This document shows positions 26,683 to 34,982 of a stretch of DNA of 64,000 nt, piece after piece; within the stretch, counting starts at the first letter, position 1; each line of letters opens with the position of its first letter. Both the position numbers and the translations under genes were made by a program. A model generated the notes under the pieces. It was not told where the DNA came from. It saw only the letters and a list, made by a program, of their open reading frames with translations, and made no database searches. Source of the DNA: Natrinema longum (GTDB lineage Archaea > Halobacteriota > Halobacteria > Halobacteriales > Natrialbaceae); the NCBI RefSeq assembly GCF_017352095.1, contig NZ_CP071463.1:1984001-2048000 (forward strand). The letters are read 5' to 3'.

Positions 26683-27597
26683 ATGAACGCCACCATTCTC
26701 GGGGAAGACGAAGAAGGAATTGGAGTGCTATTAACGGATAGTGGAGGACGAGAACATGAGCTTGGCCTGAATATTGAAGGCAAAATTATCCACCACTTAG
26801 TAGATCAAATACCCGATGATCCCTCAGATAGAACCAGAGAACAAAATGAGGCATTCTCCAGAGCCCGCCGCTATGCGAAATATTATGTCGCCCAAGAAAC
26901 AGGGTACGACACTGCTTCGTGGGATCTGAACCCCGACCGATTCGAGGACGTCCGTCAGGCTCTCATGGCCCTCTCGAGTGACGAAATAGACGAGCTATTC
27001 GGCGACTTGTTAGCTCAGAGCCTGAGCCACTACCGTAACGATCCGAACGTGGATACCGCCGGAATCTCCCGCCCGTTCGACCTGCCCGCGGACAAGATCG
27101 GAACGGACGATGCGGTCCTGTACAAGCAGGAGATCTATCTGGACGAGGCTGGCAAAATTGAGGCAGTCTCGGGCGTACTGATCACCTACTACGTCGCGAG
27201 AGGTGAGCGAACGACCGTTCGTCACGGCGAGGCTCCCGACCGCGACCCCGATGCGTGCGTGGAAGTGTCGCCTGCGCCGTTCGTGGCCCCCGAACCGTTC
27301 CGGGATTACCTCGTCTACAATCTCCGCTGTCAGATTCGGGATTGCTACGTCGGGATGGGGCTGGAACCGCCTGAAGCGTACAAAATCCTGGGTCCCGGCC
27401 AGTACCGCTTTACCGGGAAATATCAGCACTTCGATTGCTATCCGAAATACTACGACAAAGACGCTGCTATCCCCGGCTACAGCCACGATTTCGTGCCCGA
27501 ACTACCGGTCTCGGAAGCGGAACTCGGGGGATTAGTCGATCCGACCAGCGAGACGTCTCTGTACGATCAGATCAAGGGCGCGCTCTTCAGCAGGTGA
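26683..27597 (+). CDS. Hypothetical protein of the DUF4157 locus
   Basis: A 304-residue protein without signal peptide or membrane helix. It starts three bases after the preceding stop, so it is translationally linked to the DUF4157 effector half. The N-terminal 60 codons are markedly less GC-rich than neighbours (many AAT, ATT, TTA, AGA), suggesting acquisition from elsewhere. The middle contains a mostly beta region (KQEIYLDEAGKIEAVSGVLI), and the C-terminal half is rich in Tyr and Cys (YLVYNLRCQIRDCYVG, YQHFDCYPKYYDKD). I do not recognise the family. Its position next to a putative effector allows a role as partner, chaperone or immunity protein, which is inference only. Confidence 0.75.
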   Translation: MNATILGEDEEGIGVLLTDSGGREHELGLNIEGKIIHHLVDQIPDDPSDRTREQNEAFSRARRYAKYYVAQETGYDTASWDLNPDRFEDVRQALMALSSDEIDELFGDLLAQSLSHYRNDPNVDTAGISRPFDLPADKIGTDDAVLYKQEIYLDEAGKIEAVSGVLITYYVARGERTTVRHGEAPDRDPDACVEVSPAPFVAPEPFRDYLVYNLRCQIRDCYVGMGLEPPEAYKILGPGQYRFTGKYQHFDCYPKYYDKDAAIPGYSHDFVPELPVSEAELGGLVDPTSETSLYDQIKGALFSR

Positions 27598-27781
27598 CCG
27601 GCTCGGGGGTTTCTGGTTGGCACTCGAGTGATCTACGTAAGCCGCTATTCTCCCTGACTATAGTAGCAACTGAGGATCTCTGGCGGGCCTATTTTTACGA
27701 TAAATGGATGCAAACTCCTTCAAATCAATATCGCACAATATTTACATTATACTACAGTTCATTTGAGAAGGAAGGAACCCG
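27598..27781 (+). promoter_or_regulatory. AT-rich promoter region before the second DUF4157 gene
   Basis: The last 120 bases are AT-rich, with ATATTTACATTATAC at about 27737-27751 as the likely TATA region. The purine-rich GAGAAGGAAGGAA at about 27766-27778 lies just before the ATG and could serve as ribosome-binding site. The low GC contrasts with the surrounding chromosome. Confidence 0.5.
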
Positions 27782-28822
27782 ATGGGATATCCGCCGAAAC
27801 ACTCTCGTTTAATATCGGATACCAAGACGAGGATACCCTCGAGCTGGCGACAGCAGTCCACTGACTCGAGGGTGCCAGTGCACCGAACGAGCGACGACGG
27901 GACGACAGCGGCGGGCTCGGTAGAGATGCCCGCGTCGATGGGCTCGCTCGGGTCGACGGCGGAGCGAGTGCAGCGGCTGAAAGACCACCGCGACTCCTCA
28001 CAGTCGGAGCACGCTTCGGGCTCGCTTGGGGCGCTGGATGGTGCGGCACGCCTCCAGCGTCTGAAACAACAAACCGACTCGAGTCTCGGGCCGAAGTCGA
28101 CCGGCGGATTGGGCGCTTCGGAGCGCGTTCAGCGACTCAAAGAAACGACCGGAACGGGGGCGTCTCGGACAGCCAGCGGTCCTCGGTTCGGCACCCACTC
28201 GAGTCGAGGAACCTCGGGCGCACTTCAGCGCAGCGCCGAAGGTGGGGCACAGACGGGGAGGGCAGGTGAGACACGGGTTCCGGAGGGCGTTCGGGACGTG
28301 ATTTCCTCGCCCGGTCGCTCGCTGGATACGTCCATTCAGCGGGCAGTGGAAGACCGCATGGGCGACTCGCTGGGCGACGTGCGTATTCACACCGGCCCGA
28401 GAGCCGCGCAGGCGTGTAATGAGATCAACGCTCGAGCGTTCACCGTCGGGAATCACGTCGCGTTCAATTCCGGTGAGTACGATCCGTCGTCGCCGGAGGG
28501 CCAGCACGTACTGGCTCACGAGTTAGCTCACGTGCGCCAGCAAACTGGCGGCGCGGTGTCGATGCTTCCACAGGAGCATTTAGGTCTCGAGATCGATCCG
28601 GATCCACAGTTAGAGCGCGAAGCCCAGGAGACCGCCCAGCGCGTGATAGCGGGCGACGAACTGGGGATTCAGCGGATGAGAAAGACGGGCGTGCGCGTCC
28701 AGCGGCTGGAGGTGGTTCGCTGTTCGGGAGTAGTGGATCCCAGTCCTCGAGCCAATCAGCACGGTTTTCGTCCAACAAACGGCGGTGTGATAGATCGTCG
28801 ACGCGGGGAACGGAAATCCTGA
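27782..28822 (+). CDS. DUF4157 domain protein with tandem N-terminal repeats and short C-terminus
   Basis: A 346-residue paralogue of the protein at 25414. The N-terminal half has three approximate repeats of the type GSLGS-AERVQRLK-x(4)-DSS (about 58-125). The DUF4157 domain (about 165-275) is nearly identical to the first copy, including [18 protein letters not shown] and HELAH (246-250), followed by DPDPQLEREA. After VRVQRLE (about 310) the remaining 37 residues look unstructured and basic, so the variable effector part is missing or frame-shifted. The near identity of the core DNA and the divergence outside it suggest duplication followed by decay or exchange of the C-terminal module. Confidence 0.82.
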   Translation: MGYPPKHSRLISDTKTRIPSSWRQQSTDSRVPVHRTSDDGTTAAGSVEMPASMGSLGSTAERVQRLKDHRDSSQSEHASGSLGALDGAARLQRLKQQTDSSLGPKSTGGLGASERVQRLKETTGTGASRTASGPRFGTHSSRGTSGALQRSAEGGAQTGRAGETRVPEGVRDVISSPGRSLDTSIQRAVEDRMGDSLGDVRIHTGPRAAQACNEINARAFTVGNHVAFNSGEYDPSSPEGQHVLAHELAHVRQQTGGAVSMLPQEHLGLEIDPDPQLEREAQETAQRVIAGDELGIQRMRKTGVRVQRLEVVRCSGVVDPSPRANQHGFRPTNGGVIDRRRGERKS

Positions 28823-29042
28823 TCCACGCCGCTGCAGGGAGTATCCGCTGAAATGCCCTGGGTGATGGCACACCCGAGACGTGGCTGCCACACCGGTGTG
28901 GTTTCGACCCATGGTGCCACAACTCTCCCGGAGTGCAACCGCCCCGCGCGACTGTCGTATCGGTTCGGCCAGACCGAGTAATCGGGACAGGCGCGGATGC
29001 GAGCCCCTGGGTGCTTGGGTCGAGCCGGGGGTGCTGACGGGT
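28823..29042. other. Spacer after the second DUF4157 gene
   Basis: 220 bases without a recognisable gene. Open frames continue across it in other phases, which may be remnants of a lost effector region, but I could not identify any domain. Confidence 0.3.
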
Positions 29043-29354
29043 TCAGCGCTCCGTCGGTTCGACGACGACGCACTCGTCGCTCGAGACGGTCACCCGACAG
29101 CCTTCGTAGGAGAAGGAAACGTCGACGGACTGGTCTCGAGCGGACGTTACGAGGTCGGTGAGCGCTTCGGGATCGACCGTGTCGTAGAGGGGCGACATCG
29201 CGACGAGTTCCTGGTTCGTCACGGCCGCCACGGCTTCGACGATCTCGAGGATGATCGTGTCGGAACCGTCGTCGAGTCGACCGTCAAACTCCGAACTGTC
29301 ATCACCGGCCGGTCGAGACGGAGAAGGGCTGGAGCGGGCTGTATCGTTACTCAT
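29043..29354 (-). CDS. HalOD1 output domain protein
   Basis: A 103-residue protein. After a Ser/Pro-rich acidic leader (1-25) comes a HalOD1 domain (about 28-100): ILEIVEAVAAVTNQELVAMSPLYDTVDPEALTDLV split over the helix region, then FSYEGCRVTVSSDECVVV. HalOD1 is a haloarchaeal output module of signalling systems, often encoded alone near sensor or regulator genes. It follows the PAS/HTH regulator by 47 bases on the same strand, so it may be co-transcribed with it. Confidence 0.88.
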   Translation of the reverse strand: MSNDTARSSPSPSRPAGDDSSEFDGRLDDGSDTIILEIVEAVAAVTNQELVAMSPLYDTVDPEALTDLVTSARDQSVDVSFSYEGCRVTVSSDECVVVEPTER

Positions 29355-29401
29355 TGAACTCTAGTAGCACAGATGTCGTCCTAAGGGATGACGCTGACTA
29401 G

Positions 29402-30550
29402 TCAGTGGCCCTCCGCGCCGGACTTCTCGAAGAGGTGCTGGAAGACGGTCTGCTCCGCCTTGCGGAGGTGCTGGTTGAACGTCTGGCGGGTGACGCCGAA
29501 CCGATCCGCCAACTCGTCGCCGGTGCTGGTCCGCGGCGTGGCGAAGTAGCCGCTGAAGTACGCGGCGTCGAGCGCGGCCAGCTGTCGGTCGGTGAGCGCG
29601 TCCGCGACGATGTCGGAGAGTAGTTGGGGCGAGTAGACGAGTGTCTCGGCGACCAGTTCGGCATCGGGGTGGAACCGCCGGATCTCGTCGCCGGCCTGTC
29701 GGTGATCCACGTCGCCGGGAAGTTCGCCGCGGAACCTGACCTCGTCGGACGCAATGACGATCTCGCGGGGACGGCCGCCGAGCGCGGAGAACACGTGGGC
29801 GACCGTCTCCGATTCCGAGTGGGCTTCGATGCGATTGTAGCCGTCGACCGAACTGAGCAGCCGCGCGTCGAGGTAGTGGGGCACTTCTTCGGTGGCGGTG
29901 ACGAAGTCGCTCGCGGTGAGATCCGCCGTCCCCATATACTGGACGGTGGTCCCGTCGGGGAGTGAGACGACGGAATCGATGTCGATCCACGTCGGTTCGT
30001 CCTCGACCCGCAGCGAAGGCGGGACCGCCGATTCGTCCGCACGGAACTCAAGCAGCCGGACGTGGTCGCTGGTCAGGCGCTTCTCGCCTCGCTTCAGCGC
30101 GGTCACGTCCTCGAACGCGATGGCGACGTACTCGACGGTGCCGTCCTCGTCGAACAGGGGCGCGGCGTTGCTCGAGAACCACCGCTCGCCGCCGTCCGTG
30201 CGTTCGATCCAGTGTTCGAACCCGACGACCGGTTCGCCCGTTTCGAAGACGCGCGTGACGGGGTGGTCGTCGACGGGAACGGGCGTTCCGTCGTCGTAGT
30301 AAAGGCCCCACTCGGACGGATCGTACGGTCGGCCGACGAGGTCCTCGTGTGCGAGTCCGAGCGTCTCCGCGGCGCGGTCGGTCGCGTGGACGATTTCGCC
30401 CGTCGCATCGATTAAGACGGCGCTGACCGGACACGCGTCGAAGAACCGTCTCGCGAGGTCGGCCGGAAGCGGCCGCCGCGACTCGCTCTCGTCCGAGTCG
30501 CGTTCGACCGGCTCACCGTCGCGAAATCCGCCCGCCGACGAGTCCGTCAT
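29402..30550 (-). CDS. PAS-domain bacterio-opsin-activator-type HTH regulator
   Basis: A 382-residue regulator with one PAS domain (about 28-140; FDACPVSAVLIDATGEIVHATD ends within the first third). A middle region typical of Bat-like proteins follows (about 150-315), then a C-terminal HTH_10 domain (about 320-378) with LTDRQLAALDAAYFSGYFATPR and ELADRFGVTRQTFNQHLRKA. It probably senses a signal through PAS and controls transcription; target unknown. ATG 30550 gives a short leader before PAS. The frame stays open to 30691 with GTG starts and a TATA-like ATTTAT near 30682, so a longer form is possible. Confidence 0.85.
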   Translation of the reverse strand: MTDSSAGGFRDGEPVERDSDESESRRPLPADLARRFFDACPVSAVLIDATGEIVHATDRAAETLGLAHEDLVGRPYDPSEWGLYYDDGTPVPVDDHPVTRVFETGEPVVGFEHWIERTDGGERWFSSNAAPLFDEDGTVEYVAIAFEDVTALKRGEKRLTSDHVRLLEFRADESAVPPSLRVEDEPTWIDIDSVVSLPDGTTVQYMGTADLTASDFVTATEEVPHYLDARLLSSVDGYNRIEAHSESETVAHVFSALGGRPREIVIASDEVRFRGELPGDVDHRQAGDEIRRFHPDAELVAETLVYSPQLLSDIVADALTDRQLAALDAAYFSGYFATPRTSTGDELADRFGVTRQTFNQHLRKAEQTVFQHLFEKSGAEGH

Positions 30551-30697
30551 CACGCTCTCGTCCGCCCGAGGCACGGGGGAGCCGCCTCGAGTCGCTCGCT
30601 TTGCGTCCCGGTGTCTCGGTCGTTCGCTCTTTCGGGGTGTCGATACCCACGCATATCGTCGGTACGGCCCCGACGGATAAATGTGTACCACCGGTCG

Positions 30698-31678
30698 TCA
30701 CGCCGACCCGCGGCGGTCCTCGGGGAAGATCCCGTCCGGAAGGTACGCGGAGACGACCCAGTTCGGGGCGTTGACCACCTCGTTGATCTTCAGGTCGACG
30801 GCCACCGAGCACAGCATGTAGGCCTCGTTGCGCTCGAGGCCGCGTTCGGTCTCGAGGTGGTCGATCATCTGGCGGACGGCGTCTCTGGCGGCCTCCTGCA
30901 GGTCGTCCGCGATCCCCGTCGTCCCGTACATCGGCTCGTCCCGGCCGCTCGAGGTGAACGGGCCCGAGGTTTCGAACTGGGGCTGGTCGATCGACAGGTC
31001 CGACCGGAGGTCGAACCGACAGGTGACGTCCATCGGAGCCTCGATTCCGGTCCCGCAGACTTCGCCGTCCCCCTGGGCAGCGTGTCCATCGCCGACGCTG
31101 AACAGGGCATCGTCGACCGCGACGGGGAGGTACAGTGTCGAGCCCGCCGTGAGTTGTTTGATGTCCATGTTCCCCCCGACCGACCGCGGCGGGAACGTCT
31201 CGTGAGTGCCGTCCTCGGCGGGTGCGACGCCGAGAACGCCGGGAAACGGATCGAGCGGGACCGCGATGTCGTTCGCGAACCGAGCGACATCACCGTCGAA
31301 CTCCCAGACGTACAGCGACGGGTCCGGGAATTCGTCGGCCAAAAGCCCGAGCTCCGCCTCGCTCGGGAGGACCACCGTGTACCCCCAGCCCCGGTGGTCG
31401 ACCGCGAGCAGTTCGATCTCGAGGACGTCGCCCGTGCGGGCACCGTCGATCGCGACGGGGCCAGTCAGTGTGTGGACCCGGTCGACGTCGAGGTCGGCGA
31501 CGTCGGCGACCGTCGAGTCGGGGCCGAACTGTCCGCCGGTCGAGTCCCTGCACGTGAAGCGGACAACGTCGCCGGGCTCGATCGTCCGCACCGGATCGAG
31601 GTCGTTGTCCCACGCGCTGTGAACCGTCTCGTCGTCGGCAGCTATCTCGTACGCTGGGGCGTCGTGTCCGCTCGACAT
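30698..31678 (-). CDS. Acetamidase/formamidase family protein
   Basis: A 326-residue FmdA/AmdA-family amidase hydrolysing short amides to acid and ammonia. Seen are the family N-terminus with SAWDNDLDPV, the RFTCRDSTGGQ motif, the GDVLEIELL strand, the FPPRSVGGNMDIKQL motif and VGDGHAAQGDGEVCGTGIE with the conserved metal/active-site residues. The C-terminal ITEVVNAPN-like region is KINEVVNAPNWVVSAYLP. ATG 31678 is preferred to 31693 because the TATA-like box at 31704 lies about 27 bases upstream. It stands alone; the real substrate in haloarchaea is not known. Confidence 0.9.
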   Translation of the reverse strand: MSSGHDAPAYEIAADDETVHSAWDNDLDPVRTIEPGDVVRFTCRDSTGGQFGPDSTVADVADLDVDRVHTLTGPVAIDGARTGDVLEIELLAVDHRGWGYTVVLPSEAELGLLADEFPDPSLYVWEFDGDVARFANDIAVPLDPFPGVLGVAPAEDGTHETFPPRSVGGNMDIKQLTAGSTLYLPVAVDDALFSVGDGHAAQGDGEVCGTGIEAPMDVTCRFDLRSDLSIDQPQFETSGPFTSSGRDEPMYGTTGIADDLQEAARDAVRQMIDHLETERGLERNEAYMLCSVAVDLKINEVVNAPNWVVSAYLPDGIFPEDRRGSA

Positions 31679-31703
31679 GTTCCTGCAGCACATCGCGTGC
31701 CGG

Positions 31704-31710
31704 TATAAAT
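31704..31710 (-). promoter_or_regulatory. TATA-like box of the acetamidase gene
   Basis: Minus-strand ATTTATA, about 29 bases before the ATG at 31678, consistent with a leaderless or nearly leaderless transcript. Confidence 0.55.
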
Positions 31711-31748
31711 CAGTCGCCGTCTCGCCCCACCCTTGCGCGCCGGGCCGA

Positions 31749-32366
31749 CTACTGCGCGTCCTCGAGCGCCGGCACCGCTGCGGCCTCGTTTTCGAAGAAG
31801 GCTAGGCCGTGAATCCGGCTGTCGGCGGTCAGTTCGGGGTGAAACGAGGTGCCGACGACCGGGCCATCACGGACCGCGACCGGGCGGCCGTCCCACGACG
31901 CCAGTACGTCGGCGTCGCCGACCGCGTCGATGGCGGGCGCACGAATGAACACTGCAGGGTAGGGGTCCGCGAGCCCGTCGACCGCGAGCGGTGCTTCGAA
32001 GCTGTCCTTCTGCCGGCCGAAGGCGTTGCGCTCGACGCTCACGTCGAGCACTTCGAGTTCGTCGACCCGGTCGTCCCCGGCATCGCTCGAGGCGACGATC
32101 AGGCCGGCACAGGTGGCGAGCAGCGGTTTGCCGGCGGCGACGTGATCCCGAATCTCGGGGGCGATCCCCTCGCTGTGGACCAGCCTGGAGATGGTCGTCG
32201 ATTCGCCGCCGGGCATCGCCAGCAGGTCGCAGTCGGGGACGATCCCGCCGTCGCGGATCTCGCGGACCGTAACCTCGCGGTCGTGGTCCTGGGCGGCACG
32301 TTCGATGGCGGCTGCGTGTTCCTCGACGTCGCCCTGGACCGCGACGACGCCCGCAGTCAGTGACAT
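31749..32366 (-). CDS. pdxT: Pyridoxal 5'-phosphate synthase glutaminase subunit PdxT
   Basis: A 205-residue class-I glutaminase. It has GVVAVQGDVEEH at the N-terminus, the oxyanion motif MPGGESTTISRL, the nucleophile Cys in ATCAGLIVAS, the RNAFGRQKDSFE motif typical of PdxT, and the catalytic His/Glu pair in GTSFHPELT. It supplies ammonia to PdxS for vitamin B6 synthesis. PdxS is not in this window. ATG 32366 begins the family sequence; the longer frame would read through the palindromic repeat copy 4. Confidence 0.94.
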   Translation of the reverse strand: MSLTAGVVAVQGDVEEHAAAIERAAQDHDREVTVREIRDGGIVPDCDLLAMPGGESTTISRLVHSEGIAPEIRDHVAAGKPLLATCAGLIVASSDAGDDRVDELEVLDVSVERNAFGRQKDSFEAPLAVDGLADPYPAVFIRAPAIDAVGDADVLASWDGRPVAVRDGPVVGTSFHPELTADSRIHGLAFFENEAAAVPALEDAQ

Positions 32367-32432
32367 GGCCGGGGGTATGGATGGTGTGGTGAAAAAGTTC
32401 GCGTCACGAGAGCGGGGGCTGGGGGAGTTCCC

Positions 32433-32516
32433 GCATGCGGTCTCCTGTCCGTCAGTGCCGGTGGGACCGGGACCGCCTGCGGTCCCACCGGGACATCGGG
32501 ACAGCAAACCGTATCA
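32433..32516. repeat. Dispersed stop-codon-associated palindromic repeat, copy 4
   Basis: An 84-base copy between pdxT and the histidine kinase. The right end is the kinase TGA stop codon; the left end has diverged (GCATGCGG instead of TCAGACGG). The inner GGTGGGACCG/CGGTCCCACC stem is intact. Confidence 0.88.
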
Positions 32517-34421
32517 GCGCTCGTCGCGTGGCCGGGCAACGCCGGTCAGTTCGAAGCGAGCGCCCCCTGCCTCGCTCGCCGTCGCCTCGAGATCCCAGTC
32601 GTGGGCGTCGGCGACCCGCTTGACGATGCCGAGACCGAACCCGGTCCCGTCCTCGTCGGTCGTCACGCCGATGTCGAAGATCGTCTCGCGGACGTCGTCG
32701 GGGATCCCTGCTCCGGTGTCGGCGACGTAGAACCCGTTCTCGCAGGGGCCGACCGAGACCGTTAGTTCGGCGCTGGTCTCGCCTTCGGGGACGCCGTGAT
32801 CGAGCGCGTTCCGGAACAGGTTCTCGAGCAACTGTTGGAGCCGGTCTGGATCGGCCCGAATCCAGGGCGCTGCCTCGAGGTCCAGGGCAGCCTCGTCGGT
32901 GTCGACCATCGACCAGGCCTTCGTCGCGCAGTCCCGGACCGACACCGGCTCGAGATCGGCGGTCGTCGCCCCTTGCTCGGCCAGCGACAGGAGTTCGTCG
33001 ATCAGCTGTTCCATCCGCTCGAGTGCCGCTTCACACTCCGCCAGTTGCGACCGATCGCCCTCCCGTGCCAGTGCCAGCGAGCCCTGTGCGACGTTCAACG
33101 GATTCCGCAGGTCGTGGGAGACGACGCTGGTAAACGCCTGTAACCGGTCGTTCTGGCGCTCGAGCGTCTCCCGTGACTGTTCGCGCTCGGTCTCGTAGCT
33201 GACCCACTTGGCCATCAGTTTGACCAGCGACCGTTCGGCCTCGGAGAAGCCGCTCCCGTCGCGGGGGTCCCTCGAGGCGAAACAGAGGGTCCCCCAGATG
33301 GCCCCGTCGACGGTCACCTTCGCGCCGACGTAGCTCCCGAGTTCGAACAGCTCGTAGGCTGGATCGCCGGTCCAGCCCTCGTCAGGTGCGTTCGCGACGG
33401 TGACGAGTTCGTGGGTCTTGATCGTCTTCCGGCAGTAGGCCTCGGCGAGCGGGCAGGATTCCCCCGTCTGTAAGAGCGGGTGATCGCTCCGCGATTCGAC
33501 GACCGTCTGTGTCCGCTCGTCGAGGTTGATCCTGGTCAGGAACCCGTAAGGAAGCTCGAGGTAGTCACAGCCGAGGTCGAGCAGGGCCGGGAGCTTCTCC
33601 CCGAGCGAGGCGTCGGTTCTGGTCGAGATATCGTAGAGCGTCTGTAGTGTGGCGACGTTCGCCTCGAGTTCCGCTTCGGCCCGGATTCGATCGGTGACGT
33701 CGGTAAAGAAGATCGAGAGGCCGTCTTCGGAGGGAAAGGCTCGGATCTCCAGCCAGCGCTCGAGGGGTGTGAAATACTCGGTGAACGTGACTGGGAGTTG
33801 CTCCTCGAGGGCGAGATCGAGTTGGTGCTCGATCTCGCTGTCGACGATGTCGGGAAACACCGACCGTACCGACGCTCCGATGAGTGCGTCCCCTGGCCGT
33901 TCGAGCAGGTCGCTGGCCTGTTCGTTGACGTAAGTGTACTCCCAGTCGGCGTCGATCGAGACGAAGGCACCGGTGATTCGCTCGAGCGTGGCCTCGCGTT
34001 CGTTCCCTCGGGTCACCCGCTCGACCGCCCGTTCGATCCGCGTCGCGAGTCGGCTCCCCTGAACGGCGCTCGATTCGGCCAGACACCCGGTCGCTCCGGC
34101 CTCGAGTGCGGCGCTGGCAGCGGCCTCGTCCCAGTCGTCGGTGACGAGGAAGACGGGGAGCCGCGAATCTTCCTCGCGAACGCGGTCCAGCAACGGATAC
34201 CGATGGGCATCGTCGGCCGTGGTCCGACCGACGAGGCACTCGATTCGATTCGTCCGGACGCCCTCGAGGGCTGTATCGTCACTGATCGATTCGACTGTGA
34301 GCCGGTCGTTGGCCCCCTCGAGTGCCTCCGGAATCTCGGTCGCTGTCGGGTCGTCACTGACGTAGCCGACACTGATTCCGTCCGTCGAGGGTGGCCCCGA
34401 AGCGGCGGACTGCTTAGTCAT
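32514..34421 (-). CDS. Receiver/PAS/GAF sensor histidine kinase
   Basis: A 635-residue soluble kinase. A receiver-like N-terminus (about 15-130; VGYVSDDPTATEIPEAL, LPVFLVTDDWDEAAA) precedes a PAS domain (about 150-260), a GAF domain (about 275-410) and HisKA with the phospho-accepting His near residue 433 in SHDLRNPLN. A HATPase_c domain follows with LLENLFRNALDH, DTGAGIP and GTGFGLGIVKRV. There is no transmembrane segment, so the signal is probably cytoplasmic. The N-terminal module lacks some canonical receiver aspartates and may be inactive. ATG 34421 is preferred over 34454. The partner regulator is not adjacent. The stop codon lies within repeat copy 4. Confidence 0.88.
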   Translation of the reverse strand: MTKQSAASGPPSTDGISVGYVSDDPTATEIPEALEGANDRLTVESISDDTALEGVRTNRIECLVGRTTADDAHRYPLLDRVREEDSRLPVFLVTDDWDEAAASAALEAGATGCLAESSAVQGSRLATRIERAVERVTRGNEREATLERITGAFVSIDADWEYTYVNEQASDLLERPGDALIGASVRSVFPDIVDSEIEHQLDLALEEQLPVTFTEYFTPLERWLEIRAFPSEDGLSIFFTDVTDRIRAEAELEANVATLQTLYDISTRTDASLGEKLPALLDLGCDYLELPYGFLTRINLDERTQTVVESRSDHPLLQTGESCPLAEAYCRKTIKTHELVTVANAPDEGWTGDPAYELFELGSYVGAKVTVDGAIWGTLCFASRDPRDGSGFSEAERSLVKLMAKWVSYETEREQSRETLERQNDRLQAFTSVVSHDLRNPLNVAQGSLALAREGDRSQLAECEAALERMEQLIDELLSLAEQGATTADLEPVSVRDCATKAWSMVDTDEAALDLEAAPWIRADPDRLQQLLENLFRNALDHGVPEGETSAELTVSVGPCENGFYVADTGAGIPDDVRETIFDIGVTTDEDGTGFGLGIVKRVADAHDWDLEATASEAGGARFELTGVARPRDER

Positions 34422-34562
34422 GCGCGGAGTCTCGAATACGTGACGTACAGGCACTGCATAGTGATAAACGGTATGGCAGCTCGTCCGTCGAAATCCCGTC
34501 GTGTTGGCCCACTGGCATCGTCACGGCGGCTGTTTTTACTCCTGCCCCACGGTACCACGAGC

Positions 34563-34949
34563 GTGTCGACGATACCACGGACGGCGGAGCGACTTCTCGA
34601 GAGTGAACCCCTGATGGCCCATCTGGCGACCAGCGTGGAGGGACGCCCGCACGTCGCGCCGGTCTGGTATCGGTACGCGGATGGGTGCGTCGAGATCGTG
34701 ACGACGGGCCGGAAGCTGGCGAATATCAGGCAGAACCCGCGGGTTGCGCTGTCGGTACAGAAAGACGAGGCCGGGCAGACTCAGTGGATGGTGACGCTGC
34801 TCGGGACGGCAACGGCCGTCGACGACGCAACCGAGACCGCGTCGGCTCGTCGCCGGATCAACGAGAAGTACGACGCGGACCCCGACGCCCACGCCGACAA
34901 CACGCTGGTCCGGATCGATATCGGGTCGGCATCCTATCAGACGTACTGA
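34563..34949 (+). CDS. Pyridoxamine 5'-phosphate oxidase-fold (F420/FMN-binding) protein
   Basis: A 128-residue split-barrel protein with MAHLATSVEGRPHVAPVWYR and LANIRQNPRVALSV, the usual pattern of PNPOx-like flavin or F420-dependent oxidoreductases and heme-utilisation relatives. The substrate is unknown. The start is GTG at 34563. A T-rich box (GTTTTTAC at about 34530-34537) lies 28 bases upstream, and longer frames upstream run antisense to the kinase. The gene is divergent from the kinase and convergent with the HAD gene. Confidence 0.82.
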   Translation: MSTIPRTAERLLESEPLMAHLATSVEGRPHVAPVWYRYADGCVEIVTTGRKLANIRQNPRVALSVQKDEAGQTQWMVTLLGTATAVDDATETASARRRINEKYDADPDAHADNTLVRIDIGSASYQTY

Positions 34950-34982
34950 CGCCGGCCCGGAACGGTGGGGCCCCGTCGTGGA

